Assembly (NCBI RefSeq): GCF_037392515.1
Contig: NC_090288.1
Coordinates: 5,077,501 to 5,141,500, forward strand
Length of the DNA: 64,000 nt
Source: Haliotis asinina
Lineage: Eukaryota; Mollusca; Gastropoda; Lepetellida; Haliotidae
Direction of reading: 5' to 3'
The notes below the pieces were generated by a model, which saw only the letters and a list, made by a program, of their open reading frames with translations, was not told the origin of the DNA and searched no databases. Below are positions 51,843 through 64,000 of the stretch, piece after piece (positions within the stretch are counted from its first letter, which is position 1; each line of letters starts with the position of its first letter). A program made the translations under genes and the position numbers.

Positions 51843-52049
51843 ACCTAGAGATGCTTATGCCATCAATCATTAGTTTGTTTGGTTTTGATTATTTACAGAA
51901 CAAATAAGATCAAGTTGTTGAAGAACAAAGATCAAGTTGGAATACTGCTAACAGTTGTTAAGCAAGACATGAAACAAATTCAGTATTGCAGCGATATTTG
52001 ATAGCTTAGTTACTCTGCAAAAAACCCATGAACATCTGTCTAAGAATAG

Positions 52050-52275
52050 GCCTTCAGCAACCCATGCTTGCCATAAAAGGCAACTATGCTTGTTGTAAGA
52101 GGCGACTAACAACATCTTCTGGTCAGACTCTCTGACTTGATTGACACATGTCAACGGTTCCCAATTGATTGATGCTCATGCTGTTGATCACTAGATTGTC
52201 TGGTCCAGACCCGATTATTTATATACTGCCACCATATAGCTGGAATATTGCTGGAAAACTAAACTCATTCACTTA
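52050..52275 (-). mobile_element. Repeat family B, representative copy
   Basis: On the minus strand the element reads: '(ggaatattgct)' and '(atatggtggcag)', then 'ggtctggaccagacaatcta', 'gatcaacagcatgagcatca', '(gggaaccgt)tgacatgtgt', 'caatcaagtcagagagtctg', and a terminal pair of related phrases around 'cgcctcttacaacaagcata' and 'gcaagcatgggttgctgaag'. About 225 bp. No A/B box was recognised. The start resembles the SINE-A tail. Confidence 0.75.
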
Positions 52276-52917
52276 TTTCTATGCAAACTGCCTTTTCGCA
52301 CTGATTGGTATTTAGTGTTGAGAAAGAGATAGTGTTACACTAGGTATCATGCTGGCCAGAAATGTTCATTATTTTTGTATCGCTGAGGCCAGTGTCTGCA
52401 TCATGTTACATCCCTGGTGGTGCTGTCTGCCTGGATGGTATTTCAGTTCATACAAGCTTATTGTGACTTCTCATCTGACAGTGTTGTTTGTTAAACCTTC
52501 CTGACATCTTGAAACTGCCAGTTTGCTTAGCAAATATCTCGCCCTCTGGCCATTGTGTCTTACAGATATTTTAAGTCTGATAAACAAATGATTGAAGATG
52601 TAAAGGAAGATAACATTCTTTGGAATTGACTCAAATATTTTTTATTAAGTGTAGTTTTTCAGCATTTGTAACAATACTGAAAATGCAATATCACTCCAGG
52701 GGACACCTGAAACACGTATCCATGTGGAAATTGAACAAGGCACTTTGTTTGGTTGGTTGGTTTGTTGTTAAAGACTTGCAGACAGTGAATATTTTAGGCT
52801 GTAAAGATATATTTATGTATTTTTCAAATGTAACAACGATGATAAATGTCAGGATGGTTTGTCTGATAAATGTAAGACAGTTTTATAACATGTAACAGTT
52901 GTGACACTGCGTCCTCA

Positions 52918-53033
52918 TCAGGGCCCACTTGTACAAAGCAGCCTTAGCACTACAATGATTGTAACTCCCATTCTCCAACATAGGCTTAAGATAGTTGTAG
53001 CGTTAAGATTGCTTTGTGCAAGTGGGCCCTGCT
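52918..53033. mobile_element. Hairpin MITE, about 115 bp
   Basis: agggcccacttgtacaaagc at the left pairs with gctttgtgcaagtgggccct at the right (one mismatch), and inner parts (cttagcactacaa / ttgtagcgttaag) also pair, so nearly the whole element folds into one stem. It is related in layout to 46368-46457. Confidence 0.8.
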
Positions 53034-53779
53034 CATCTGTTAAAACAGGCCCCCTCACCCCGACTCCCTTGCACCGTTTTTTTGTGCCAAGCACCTGCTA
53101 AAAGAAACGTGTCGTAAGGATCCCTACTTGACTAAATCTATGTAAAACATAGTACCATCAGACGTTCATGTGTCCTTAATCACATATTTAGACAGTTTAA
53201 CAAGTGCTGATGCCTTGGTGTTGCTTGTGATGTGAAGTAGTTTGTCTTATGATGGCTCCACACTCATGTCTCTGTGAGTCATGTATTTCTCACATTGATG
53301 TCTGCCTGGAAACCTCACAGTTAGCTATCATTTGTCACACATCATTGTGACCAACAGCAGACAATTGTCTAGAGTTGTATCATATGCTTATCATATGATT
53401 TTGTACGTTCCAGATTATGGGAACCATGCAGTCATTTCTTGTGCTAGATGCATTTGTTTGTCATAAGGGTATCTATAGGGGCAGGCAAGATAGTTCAACA
53501 TCCTAATTGCTACAAGCAGACATTTATGACTTCCGAAATATGATTTGTCATATTGTCAGACTTTTAGATAAATGTTGGTTTTGCTTAATAGTTTTTGTGA
53601 CCCATGATTATTATAAAGCAGGAAGTTGTCAGGGCTTGTTGAAGAGCTTCAACCGCAGAAAATAGTGGGAGATGCTGTCAGGATGCTTACTACTCTCGCT
53701 GTATCGTATGCCTGCTCTTTTGATGACTACTCTCACTATGTGTTATATTTACTCTTGGGATGCTTATTATCTTGATGTT
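53034..53779. other. Non-coding flank of the 34-bp array
   Basis: No element recognised. The last 60 bp contain degraded array-like phrases before regular units begin. Confidence 0.45.
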
Positions 53780-56700
53780 ATGGTCACTGTCCACATGCCT
53801 CTCACTTGATGTCATGGCCGTAACTGTCCACATGCCTCTCACTTGATGTTATGGCCACTGTCCACATGCCTCTCACTTGATGTTATGGCCACTGTCCACA
53901 TGCCTCTCACTTGATGCTATGGCCACTGTCGACTTGCCTCTCACTTGATGTCATGGCCACTGTCGACTTGCCTCTCACTTGATGTTATGGCCACTGTCGA
54001 CTTGCCTCTCACTTGACGTTATGGCCACTGTCGACTTGCCTCTCACTTGATGTTATGGCCACTGTCGACTTGCTTCTCACTTGATGTTATGGCCACTGTC
54101 GACTTGCCTCTCACTTGACGTTATGGCCACTGTCCACATGCCTCTCACTTGATGTTATGGCCACTGTCGACTTGCCTCTCACTTGATGTTATGGTCACTG
54201 TCCACATGCCTCTCACTTGATGTCATGGTCACTGTCCACATGCCTCTCACTTGATGTTATGGCCACTGTCGACTTGCCTCTCACTTGATGTTATGGCCAC
54301 TGTCGACTTGCTTCTCACTTGATGTTATGGTCACTGTCCACATGCCTCTCACTTGATGTCATGGTCACTGTCCACATGCCTCTCACTTGATGTTATGGCC
54401 ACTGTCCACATGCCTCTCACTTGATCTTATGGCCACTGTCGACTTGCTTCTCACTTGATGTTATGGTCACTGTCGACTTGCCTCTCACTTGATGTTATGG
54501 CCACTGTCGACTTGCCTCTCACTTGATGTTATGGCCACTGTCGACTTGCCTCTCACTTGACGTTATGGCCACTGTCGACTTGCCTCTCACTTGATGTTAT
54601 GGCCACTGTCGACTTGCTTCTCACTTGATGTTATGGTCACTGTCCACATGCCTCTCACTTGATGTCATGGTCACTGTCCACATTCCTCTCACTTGATGTT
54701 ATGGCCACTGTCCACATGCCTCTCACTTGATGTTATGGCCACTGTCCACATGCCTCTCACTTGATCTTATGGCCACTGTCGACTTGCCTCTCACTTGATG
54801 TCATGGCCACTGTCGACTTGACTCTCACTTGATGTTATGGCCACTGTCGACTTGCTTCTCACTTGATGTTGTGGTCACTGTCCACATGCCTCTCACTTGA
54901 TGTCATGGTCACTGTCCACATGCCTCTCACTTGATGTTATGGCCACTGTCCACATGCCTCTCACTTGATGTTATGGCCACTGTCGACTTGCCTCTCACTT
55001 GATGTCATGGCCGCTGTCGACTTGCCTCTCATTTGATGTTATGGCCACTGTCGACTTGCTTCTCACTTGATGTTATGGTCACTGTCCACATGCCTCTCAC
55101 TTGATGTCATGGCCACTGTCCACATGCCTCTCACTTGATGTCATGGTCACTGTCCACATTCCTCTCACTTGATGTCATGGTCACTGTGCACATGCCTCTC
55201 ACTTGATGTTATGGCCACTGTCCACATGCCTCTCACTTGATCTTATGGCCACTGTCGACTTGCCTCTCACTTGATGTCATGGCCACTGTCGACTTGCCTC
55301 TCACTTGATGTTATGGCCACTGTCGACTTGCTTCTCACTTGATGTTGTGGTCACTGTCCACATGCCTCTCACTTGATGTCATGGTCACTGTCCACATGCC
55401 TCTCACTTGATGTTATGGCCACTGTCCACATGCCTCTCACTTGATCTTATGGCCACTGTCGACTTGCCTCTCACTTGATGTCATGGCCGCTGTCGACTTG
55501 CCTCTCACTTGATGTTATGGCCACTGTCGACTTGCTTCTCACTTGATGTTATGGTCACTGTCCACATGCCTCTCACTTGATGTTATGGCCACTGTCCACA
55601 TGCCTCTCACTTGATGTTATGGTCACTGTCCACATGCCTCTCACTTGATGTTATGGCCACTGTCGACTTGCCTCTCACTTGATGTTATGGCCACTGTCTA
55701 CTTGCCTCTCACTTGATGTCATGGTCACTGTGCACATGCCTCTCACTTGATGTTATGGCCACTGTCGACTTGCCTCTCACTTGATGTTATGGCCACTGTC
55801 GACTTGCCTCTCACTTGATGTTATGGCCACCGTCGACTTGCCTCTCACTTGATGTTATGGCCACTGTCGACTTGCCTCTCACTTGATGTTATGGCCACTG
55901 TTGACTTGCCTCTCACTTGATGTCATGGTCACTGTCCACATGCCTCTCACTTGATGTTATGGCCACTGTCGACTTGCCTCTCACTTGATGTTATGGCCAC
56001 TGTCCACATGCCTCTCACTTGATGTTATGGCCACCGTCGACTTGCCTCTCACTTGATGTTATGGCCACTGTTGACTTGCCTCTCACTTGATGTCATGGCC
56101 ACTGTCCACATGCCTCTCACTTGATGTTATGGCCACTGTTGACTTGCCTCTCACTTGATGTCATGGTCACTGTCCACATGCCTCTCACTTGATGTTATGG
56201 CCACTGTCGACTTGCCTCTCACTTGATGTTATGGCCACTGTCGACTTGCCTCTCACTTGATGTTATGGCCACCGTCGACTTGCCTCTCACTTGATGTTAT
56301 GGCCACTGTCGACTTGCCTCTCACTTGATGTTATGGCCACTGTCTACTTGCCTCTCACTTGATGTCATGGTCACTGTCCACATGCCTCTCACTTGATGTT
56401 ATGGCCACTGTCGACTTGCCTCTCACTTGATGTTATGGCCACTGTTGACTTGCCTCTCACTTGATGTTATGGCCACTGTCCACATGCCTCTCACTTGATG
56501 TTATGGCCACTGTCCACATGCCTCTCACTTGATGTCATGGTCACTGTCCACATGCCTCTCACTTGATGTCATGGTCACTGTCCACATGCCTCTCACTTGA
56601 TGTTATGGTCACTGTCCACATGCCTCTCACTTGATGTTATGGCCACTGTCCACTTGCCTCTCACTTGATGTCATGGTCACTGTCCACTTGCCTCTCACTT

Positions 56701-59700
56701 GATGTTATGGCCACTGTCGACTTGCCTCTCACTTGATGTTATGGTCACTGTCCACATGCCTCTCACTTGATGTTATGGTCACTGTCGACTTGCCTCTCAC
56801 TTGATGTTATGGTCACTGTCCACATGCCTCTCACTTGATGTTATGGTCACTGTCCACATGCCTCTCACTTGATGTTATGGCCACTGTCCACTTGCCTCTC
56901 ACTTGATGTTATGGCCACTGTCGACTTGCCACTCACTTGATGTTATGGTCACTGTCCACATGCCTCTCACTTGATGTCATGGCCACTGTCCACATGCCTC
57001 TCACTTGATGTTATGGCCACTGTCCACATGCCTCTCACTTGATGTCATGGTCACTGTCCACATGCCTCTCACTTGATGTTATGGTCACTGTCCACATGCC
57101 TCTCACTTGATGTCATGGTCACTGTCCACATGCCTCTCACTTGATGTTATGGCCACTGTCCACTTGCCTCTCACTTGATGTTATGGCCACTGTCGACTTG
57201 CCACTCACTTGATGTTATGGTCACTGTCCACATGCCTCTCACTTGATGTCATGGCCACTGTCCACATGCCTCTCACTTGATGTTATGGCCACTGTCCACA
57301 TGCCTCTCACTTGATGTCATGGTCACTGTCCACATGCCTCTCACTTGATGTCATGGTCACTGTCCACATGCCTCTCACTTGATGTTATGGCCACTGTCCA
57401 CATGCCTCTCACTTGATGTCATGGTCACTGTCCACATGCCTCTCACTTGATGTCATGGCCACTGTCCACATGCCTCTCACTTGATGTTATGGCCACTGTC
57501 CACATGCCTCTCACTTGATGTCATGGTCACTGTCCACATGCCTCTCACTTGATGTTATGGTCACTGTCCACATGCCTCTCACTTGATGTTATGGCCACTG
57601 TCCACATGCCTCTCACTTGATGTCATGGTCACTGTCCACATGCCTCTCACTTGATGTTATGGCCACTGTCGACTTGCCTCTCACTTGATGTTATGGCCAC
57701 TGTCCACATGCCTCTCACTTGATGTTATGGCCACTGTCGACTTGCCTCTCACTTGATGTTATGGCCACCGTCCACATGCCTCTCACTTGATGTCATGGTC
57801 ACTGTCCACATGCCTCTCACTTGGTGTTATGGTCACTGTCGACTTGCCTCTCACTTGATGTTATGGCCACTGTCCACATGCCTCTCACTTGATGTCATGG
57901 CCACTGTCGACATGCCTCTCACTTGATGTTATGGCCACTGTCGACTTGCCTCTCACTTGATGTTATGGTCACTGTCCACATGCCTCTCACTTGATGTTAT
58001 GGCCACTGTCCACATGCCTCTCACTTGATGTCATGGTCACTGTCCACATGCCTCTCACTTGGTGTTATGGTCACTGTCCACATGCCTCTCACTTGATGTT
58101 ATGGCCACTGTCCACATGCCTCTCACTTGATGTCATGGTCACTGTCCACATGCCTCTCACTTGGTCTAATGGTCACTGTCCACATGCCTCTCACTTGATG
58201 TCATGGTCACTGTCCACATGCCTCTCACTTGATGTTATGGCCACTGTCGACTTGCCTCTCACTTGATGTTATGGCCACTGTCTACTTGCCTCTCACTTGA
58301 TGTCATGGTCACTGTCCACATGCCTCTCACTTGAGGTTATGGTCACTGTCCACATGCCTCTCACTTGATGTCATGGCCACTGTCGACTTGCCTCTCACTT
58401 GATGTCATGGCCACTGTCGACATGCCTCTCACTTGATGTCATGGTCACTGTCCACATGCCTCTCACTTGATGTTATGGCCACTGTCCACATGCCTCTCAC
58501 TTGATGTCATGGCCACTGTCGACTTGCCTCTCACTTGATGTCATGGCCACTGTCGACATGCCTCTCACTTGATGTCATGGTCACTGTCCACATGCCTCTC
58601 ACTTGATGTTATGGCCACTGTCCACATGCCTCTCACTTGATGTCATGGTCACTGTCCACATGCCTCTCACTTGGTCTAATGGTCACTGTCCACATGCCTC
58701 TCACTTGATGTCATGGTCACTGTCCACATGCCTCTCACTTGATGTTATGGCCACTGTCGACTTGCCTCTCACTTGATGTTATGGCCACTGTCTACTTGCC
58801 TCTCACTTGATGTCATGGTCACTGTCCACATGCCTCTCACTTGAGGTTATGGTCACTGTCCACATGCCTCTCACTTGATGTCATGGCCACTGTCGACTTG
58901 CCTCTCACTTGATGTCATGGCCACTGTCGACATGCCTCTCACTTGATGTCATGGTCACTGTCCACATGCCTCTCACTTGATGTTATGGCCACTGTCCACA
59001 TGCCTCTCACTTGATGTCATGGCCACTGTCGACTTGCCTCTCACTTGATGTCATGGCCACTGTCGACATGCCTCTCACTTGATGTCATGGTCACTGTCCA
59101 CATGCCTCTCACTTGATGTCATGGTCACTGTCCACATGCCTCTCACTTGATGTCATGGTCACTGTCCACATGCCTCTCACTTGATGCCATGGTCACTGTC
59201 CACATGCCTCTCACTTGATGTCATGGTCACTGTCCACATGCCTCTCACTTGATGTCATGGTCACTGTCCACATGCCTCTCACTTGATGTTATGGCCACTG
59301 TCGACTTGCCTCTCACTTGATGTTATGGCCACTGTCTACTTGCCTCTCACTTGATGTCATGGTCACTGTCCACATGCCTCTCACTTGAGGTTATGGTCAC
59401 TGTCCACATGCCTCTCACTTGATGTCATGGCCACTGTCGACTTGCCTCTCACTTGATGTCATGGCCACTGTCGACATGCCTCTCACTTGATGTCATGGTC
59501 ACTGTCCACATGCCTCTCACTTGATGTTATGGCCACTGTCCACATGCCTCTCACTTGATGTCATGGCCACTGTCGACTTGCCTCTCACTTGATGTCATGG
59601 CCACTGTCGACATGCCTCTCACTTGATGTCATGGTCACTGTCCACATGCCTCTCACTTGATGTCATGGTCACTGTCCACATGCCTCTCACTTGATGTCAT

Positions 59701-59830
59701 GGTCACTGTCCACATGCCTCTCACTTGATGTCATGGTCACTGTCCACATGCCTCTAACTTGGTGTTATTGCTACTATCTACATGCCTCTCACTTGATGTC
59801 ATGGCCACTCTCAACATGCCTCTCACTATG
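53780..59830. repeat. 34-bp minisatellite, about 178 copies (6 kb)
   Basis: Unit: cctctcacttgatgttatgg + ccactgtcgacttg. Linked variants occur at three places: ttatgg/tcatgg, gccactg/gtcactg and gtcgacttg/gtccacatg (the first carries a SalI-type GTCGAC). Phase is kept at 34 bp nearly throughout. In the right third, rare variants recur 510 bp apart (15 units): ttggtctaat at 58161 and 58671, ttgaggttat at 58331 and 58841, with a third ttgagg at 59385 (16 units on). In the left third, gatgttgtgg recurs 476 bp apart (14 units). Most frames hit TGA each third unit, so it is not coding. Confidence 0.97.
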
Positions 59831-61091
59831 TTATACTCACTGTCTGCATGCCTTGTACGTTGTGACAAGTGTACTCTCACTGTATGTTATGCCTACAATT
59901 GTTGTATATTATGCCTGATAGTGTTAAACCATATTTAACATGTGACAGAAAAGACTGAAGTACTGTTTGCAGATACACCTCCACTATTTGATAACATTCA
60001 CAAGTGTTCGGTGAAAGGTGATGCAGTGTTATATTGTGTCAAGAATGGCATGATAAGATGGTTACATGTAGTGCATTATCAACTCAGAAAAGTGCCGCTA
60101 TGTTAGGATTATCACATGCGTTATCAGTAAGGTCCTTGCCCAGTATACAGTTTCCACGGACGCAGCAGACTGGGATCCCCTTATGTTAGCATCGTGAGCT
60201 GATTGAAACTAAGAGGAGTCACAGCTTGTGAAGAAAGAAGAACCTTTTTGCAGCTCTCACATCTCATATCCATCAGATCACATAATGGACAGGATAATAC
60301 TTTCCTCCACTAAGCAGGAGATAACTGCATTCATTATGGACTCAAGAGACTGGTCACTGTGTTCCAGGAAAGGTCAAAGAATGTGACTCTCAACATTCGC
60401 TGTTTGATGTCTTCCGGGATTGTCATCTCATGGACAGATGCAAATATCAAAATATATTTCTATTCTATTGACAATGTTGAATAGATGTAACATTGTGAAA
60501 CCATAGACGATAATGTTTTTTTCTTTTCATGTTTTGAAGTTGATGGTGTATGAACCACAGTCTAAGAGCTGTGTCTTTGAAGAAATTGATATTTGATGAG
60601 GTCGATAAAGTCTGTCTGATTTCCTTTTTTGTCTTATTGTTTTTCAAGAAGGATATTATTTTCTCATGAGTTATGAAAATTCTATTATCCTTTAAGTTCC
60701 ATTTTCATTATATTTGCATAATGATTTCTTTGAGTTTGGTACTTTTGGTTGATAATGGGAAATAAATTATTCTGCCAATATCTCTGTTTGGTTTTTCAGA
60801 TGGTGAAAAGGTATACATGTGTGCTTACTGAATAAAAGAGCAAACACAATATGGTTGTGGTGACACTACATGAAAGTTTCCTCATAAAGTGAAGTAGAAC
60901 TGAACTCATTCTCTTTTCCAAAGCATATACAAGAAATAGCAAGCCATTGTTAACTTATACGATCCTTGGTTTTGAATGATTATGCAGGCATGCAGATAAC
61001 AAGGCGAGAACAAAATATGGGTCAGGTTGCAGAAAGCAGATTGTTTGTGTTCAATTTATCATGATAAGCATGTCTCATCGTCTGTATGGGT
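59831..61091. other. Non-coding stretch between two tandem arrays
   Basis: Array-like decay to about 59900, then AT-rich unique-looking sequence. No exon recognised. Confidence 0.45.
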
Positions 61092-61465
61092 TTTTGTGGG
61101 TGCAGGTGCAGGATGTTGAACTGTTTGTTTTTGTGGGTGCAGGTGCAGGATGTTGAACTGTTTGTTTTTGTGGGTGCAGGTGCAGGATGTTGAACTGTTT
61201 GTTTTTGTGGGTGCAGGTGCAGGATGTTGAACTGTTTGTTTTTGTGGGTGCAGGTGCAGGATGTTGAACTGTTTGTTTTTGTGGGTGCAGGTGCAGGATG
61301 TTGAACTGTTTGTTTTTGTGGGTGCAGGTGCAGGATGTTGAACTGTTTGTTTTTGTGGGTGCAGGTGCAGGATGTTGAACTGTTTGTTTTTGTGGGTGCA
61401 GGTGCAGGATGTTGAACTGTTTGTTTTTGTGGGTGCAGGTGCAGGATGTTGAACTGTTTGTTTGG
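61092..61465. repeat. 37-bp minisatellite, ten copies, almost identical
   Basis: Unit: gtgggtgcaggtgcaggatg + ttgaactgtttgttttt. The landmark ggatgttgaactg occurs at 61111 and every 37 bp to 61444 without a visible change. As 37 is not a multiple of 3 but no frame has a stop, the minus strand stays open for 154 codons with a 37-residue period. It is read here as a by-product of the repeat. Confidence 0.95.
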
Positions 61466-61769
61466 AGTGCAGGGTGGTGGAACCATATGGTGTCAGTTGT
61501 GAAGGAATAGCTGATCTGCTGTCCTATCTGTGAAGGGACATGGATCTCATCATCAAGTTCATGGTCACATGGAGTGGAAGGATCTGTTGAAGAGGTTTCA
61601 GAAATGTGAAGATGGGCTGCTTCTTGAAATGCTTTATGGACAAAGGAGATATCTTTGTAGTCAGTGTCATAAATGTTTGACCCCCCATGTAGGAACTTGA
61701 CTGAGCATCATCTTCAGGAAAGTTCAGTGCTGTAGTGGACTATTGTTAGCTCAGTTTGCTGGAGTGCGT

Positions 61770-61995
61770 TTAGTTTACACACCAATATTCCTGCTATATT
61801 GAGGACGTCTGTAAATAGCTGAGTCTGGAATAGACAACCCAGTGATCAACAGCACGAACATTGATCTGCACAGTGGGAACCAATGACGTGTTAACCAAGT
61901 CATGACCCTGACCACCTGATCCTGTTAAGATGCCTCTTATGACAAGCATTGTCACATTTTGTAGCAAGCATGTGTTGCAGAAGACTTATTCTGCC
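61770..61995 (+). mobile_element. Repeat family B copy, full length
   Basis: 'accaatattcctgctatatt', 'ggacgtctgtaaatagctga', 'cagtgatcaacagcacgaac', 'ctgcacagtgggaaccaatg', 'tgaccacctgatcctgttaa', 'gcctcttatgacaagcattg' and 'gcaagcatgtgttgcagaag'. Confidence 0.75.
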
Positions 61996-61999
61996 CCGC

Positions 62000-63000
62000 A
62001 TCTTCACATGTCTGCTAGATTAAGACTGTGGCTAGACGCAGACTTTGGACTAGCAGCAGACATCACACACTTTGTAAAGCTGTCAAGATTAACAGCAGGG
62101 AAAGGTTTGGTTTGTGAACTTTGTTTACACTTAATTCATGGTTCTAAATTCTACTTGGTTTAATTTTGTTGATGGCTTTCTGGTGTCATGTTATTGGTGC
62201 AAAAGCCATTGTGTGTCAGAGTTATGGCAAGAGATTTGAACATTTGTTTGCGGAAAGTCCCTGATCTATTTCAGATGTGAAAGACATCGAGTCTTGATGA
62301 CAACTTAAATAGAAACATGGAAGGTTTGGCGTTTGATAAAGTTTGACCTTGGGTCTTGAAAAACGATGAACAAATTGTACAACGTTATCAGCCATCATAT
62401 TGCTCCTCAACCTTGATAGGTCTCACACTGAGTTGAGAGGTGCATCTAGCATGTTCAGTCCTGAGAGGAGCTGTGAAGAGTTTGGGATCTCAATCACTTT
62501 CAGAACTAACTCCAGGCTGTGTGAGCAGTTGGACGATCACTTTCAAGTTGACAAAGGGAGATAAGTAGCAGCAGGGTGAATGAGTTTGACACATGTTGCA
62601 CAGATACTGTGTTTTGCCTTATCTCTCATGTGCAGGTTTTGCTGGTTAACATTTATGAGCATTTCAGAAATCTTTGTCCTATTCCACAGTGATGATAGTG
62701 TTGTAAATGTGCTTCATTGTTGTGATTGTTTTTCACGTGTGTGCGTCTGTCCTGACGGGTGGTGTGATAAATATTCATGTTCGAACAGATAACATTGCTG
62801 AATGCAATAAACAAGATGTCCTTATCCATAAAGTTGTTTGTTTTCATATTTTTGAATTGATATGGTTTAAGATAGCCTTCTGTGTATTGTCCTTTATCAG
62901 ACAAGGAGATTGTGGAGTATGTTCCAGATGTGATGGTCCTAAGAGATGACCATGTGTTATGAGTAGACAAACCCTCATCAACAGGTTCATTGTTAACAGT
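62000..63000. other. Non-coding stretch with one weak exon candidate
   Basis: No repeat recognised. The weak terminal-exon candidate at 62901-62962 is described in the findings. Confidence 0.35.
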
Positions 63001-63205
63001 ACTGATCACTAGATTGCCTATTCCAGACGTAATTATTTAGCTGAGAGTGTGATTATATACAGACACAAAATTTCTAACTTTTGCCTTTTGCCATCCTAAG
63101 TCTTTGTTGACACGTGCCATCCCAAGTCTTTGTTGACACGTGATTGTGGCCCACACCCAAATATTTAGCTGGAATATTGCTGAGTATGTCATTAAATAAC
63201 AACCT
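63000..63205 (-). mobile_element. Repeat family B fragment with internal insertion
   Basis: 'actgatcactagattgccta', 'ttccagacgtaattatttag' at the left and 'catttagctggaatattgct' equivalents at 63163-63190. Between them is a roughly 30-bp direct duplication ('ccatcctaagtctttgttga + cacgtg' at about 63092 and 63119). Confidence 0.6.
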
Positions 63206-63226
63206 ACCAAACCTGTATTTCTTAAA

Positions 63227-63440
63227 TACCGTATATTACCATGCATAAGCCGACCCCCTAACTTGACCTCCCAAATCAGTGTCAAAATGGTATGTTTCGT
63301 GCTTAAGCCAACCCCCCAGCATCAGACTTCTGCTAGTTACAGTCTTGGATGTGAAACGTAAGTATGGTCACGGTCAATCCACACCACAAGATATCTCGCA
63401 GTTACAGTCTTGGATGTAGAACGTAAGTATGCAAAGTGAG
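63227..63440. repeat. Transposon-end-like sequence and 60-bp direct repeat
   Basis: 'accgtatattaccatgcata + agccgaccccc' resembles a terminus seen on animal DNA transposons; a second related phrase 'taagccaaccccccagc' follows at 63305. 'agttacagtcttggatgt' plus 'gaaacgtaagtatg' occurs at 63337 and again 60 bp later at 63397. Confidence 0.4.
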
Positions 63441-64000
63441 AATAATATCTAATAAAGATTACACTGACCACTATTCTAAAAATCTGTGTTTGTTTTCCGT
63501 TCAGTATCCGCAGAAATACCTTAAACCCGACAGAATTAGAATTATAAACTATTTTTCCCTATTATATTGGAAAAAATTCTGGTACATGTGCATCATCAAC
63601 GGGTCCATATCATCAAGATGTCAAAGAGCAAAGTAACGATGTTTTGAGGAGATAATCAAGGTGAATAAACTGAAGACTACAATCAACAACAGTACTCATA
63701 GAAGTTGTCAAATGAACATTATAACTTACTATGTCCATCTTTTTTGAGCGATTGTGTGCCATTCTTCAAGTGACATCCCACCTTTCGACGCCTTGAACTT
63801 GATGCTCAGACACGATGTTTAATGATAAGAAATTTTTTGGTCAAAGGTCATACATAACCTAGCACGATATAAGCACTAAGGTCCGTAATGTATGTGCAGG
63901 TGTTGGTATCTGGTTTAACACGTTCAGAATAGGATGATTTTACTCAAAACTTTCATCTGAATCTATAAGTTTACAAAGGACATTATCCATTGCTGTTACC
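63441..64000. other. Non-coding window end
   Basis: Nothing recognised. The 66-codon frame at 63436 has no family resemblance. Confidence 0.4.

Noticed and set aside
57991-58266. 91-codon open frame of repeating 'PLTWCYGHCPHAS'-type peptide
   Set aside because: It is a by-product of the 34-bp array in a patch where variants change TGA to TGG. Neighbouring units in the same array contain stops, and there is no start or splice context.
61022-61486. 154-codon minus-strand frame
   Set aside because: It lies wholly over the 37-bp array and its immediate edges; no domain and no evidence of a promoter. Kept only as a repeat observation.

Overview
This is eukaryotic, intron-rich, AT-rich DNA from an animal. 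The dispersed tRNA-headed SINEs, the (GAGT)n/(ACTC)n tails and the intron style suggest a mollusc, most likely a vetigastropod of abalone type; that placement is inference from remembered repeat style, not a search. No bacterial-type gene, operon, CRISPR array or rRNA was found, and no functional tRNA.

The one gene that can be rebuilt in full is on the minus strand, from the start codon at 22277 to the stop at 2361. It is the THUMPD3 orthologue, a THUMP-domain tRNA guanine-N2 methyltransferase. Nine coding exons (189, 78, 1100, 70, 116, 88, 14, 124 and 288 nt) splice in frame to 688 codons plus stop, with GT/AG at every junction. Exon 7 is a 14-nt microexon that supplies the Pro-Phe-Gly of the catalytic DLPFG motif. 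A poly(A) signal lies at 2105-2110. About 1.07 kb upstream, a divergent plus-strand gene begins at 23343 with a signal-anchor first exon. Its later exons could not be found, so it either has a very long intron or continues outside the window.

Layout: 1-2104, sequence downstream of THUMPD3; 2361-22277, THUMPD3. Its last intron (2649-9887) holds a decayed DIRS-like tyrosine-recombinase retroelement (about 2.8-6.0 kb) and a 2.3-kb minisatellite of 48/49-bp units (5991-8306). 22278-23342 is a divergent promoter region. 23500-64000 has no confident further exon and is dominated by repeats: SINE families, MITE-like elements, a 572-bp imperfect palindrome (37306-37877), a 6-kb 34-bp minisatellite with higher-order structure (53780-59830), a 37-bp array (61092-61465) and a 56-bp array (29001-29336).

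Two observations stand out. The first is the conserved-motif microexon. The second is a roughly 1017-bp, about 99% identical direct duplication (9522-10538 and 39233-40249) that places an intact, orphan copy of THUMPD3 exon 8 some 17 kb upstream of the gene. I did not find an obviously new biological system; most of the unusual structure is repeat biology.
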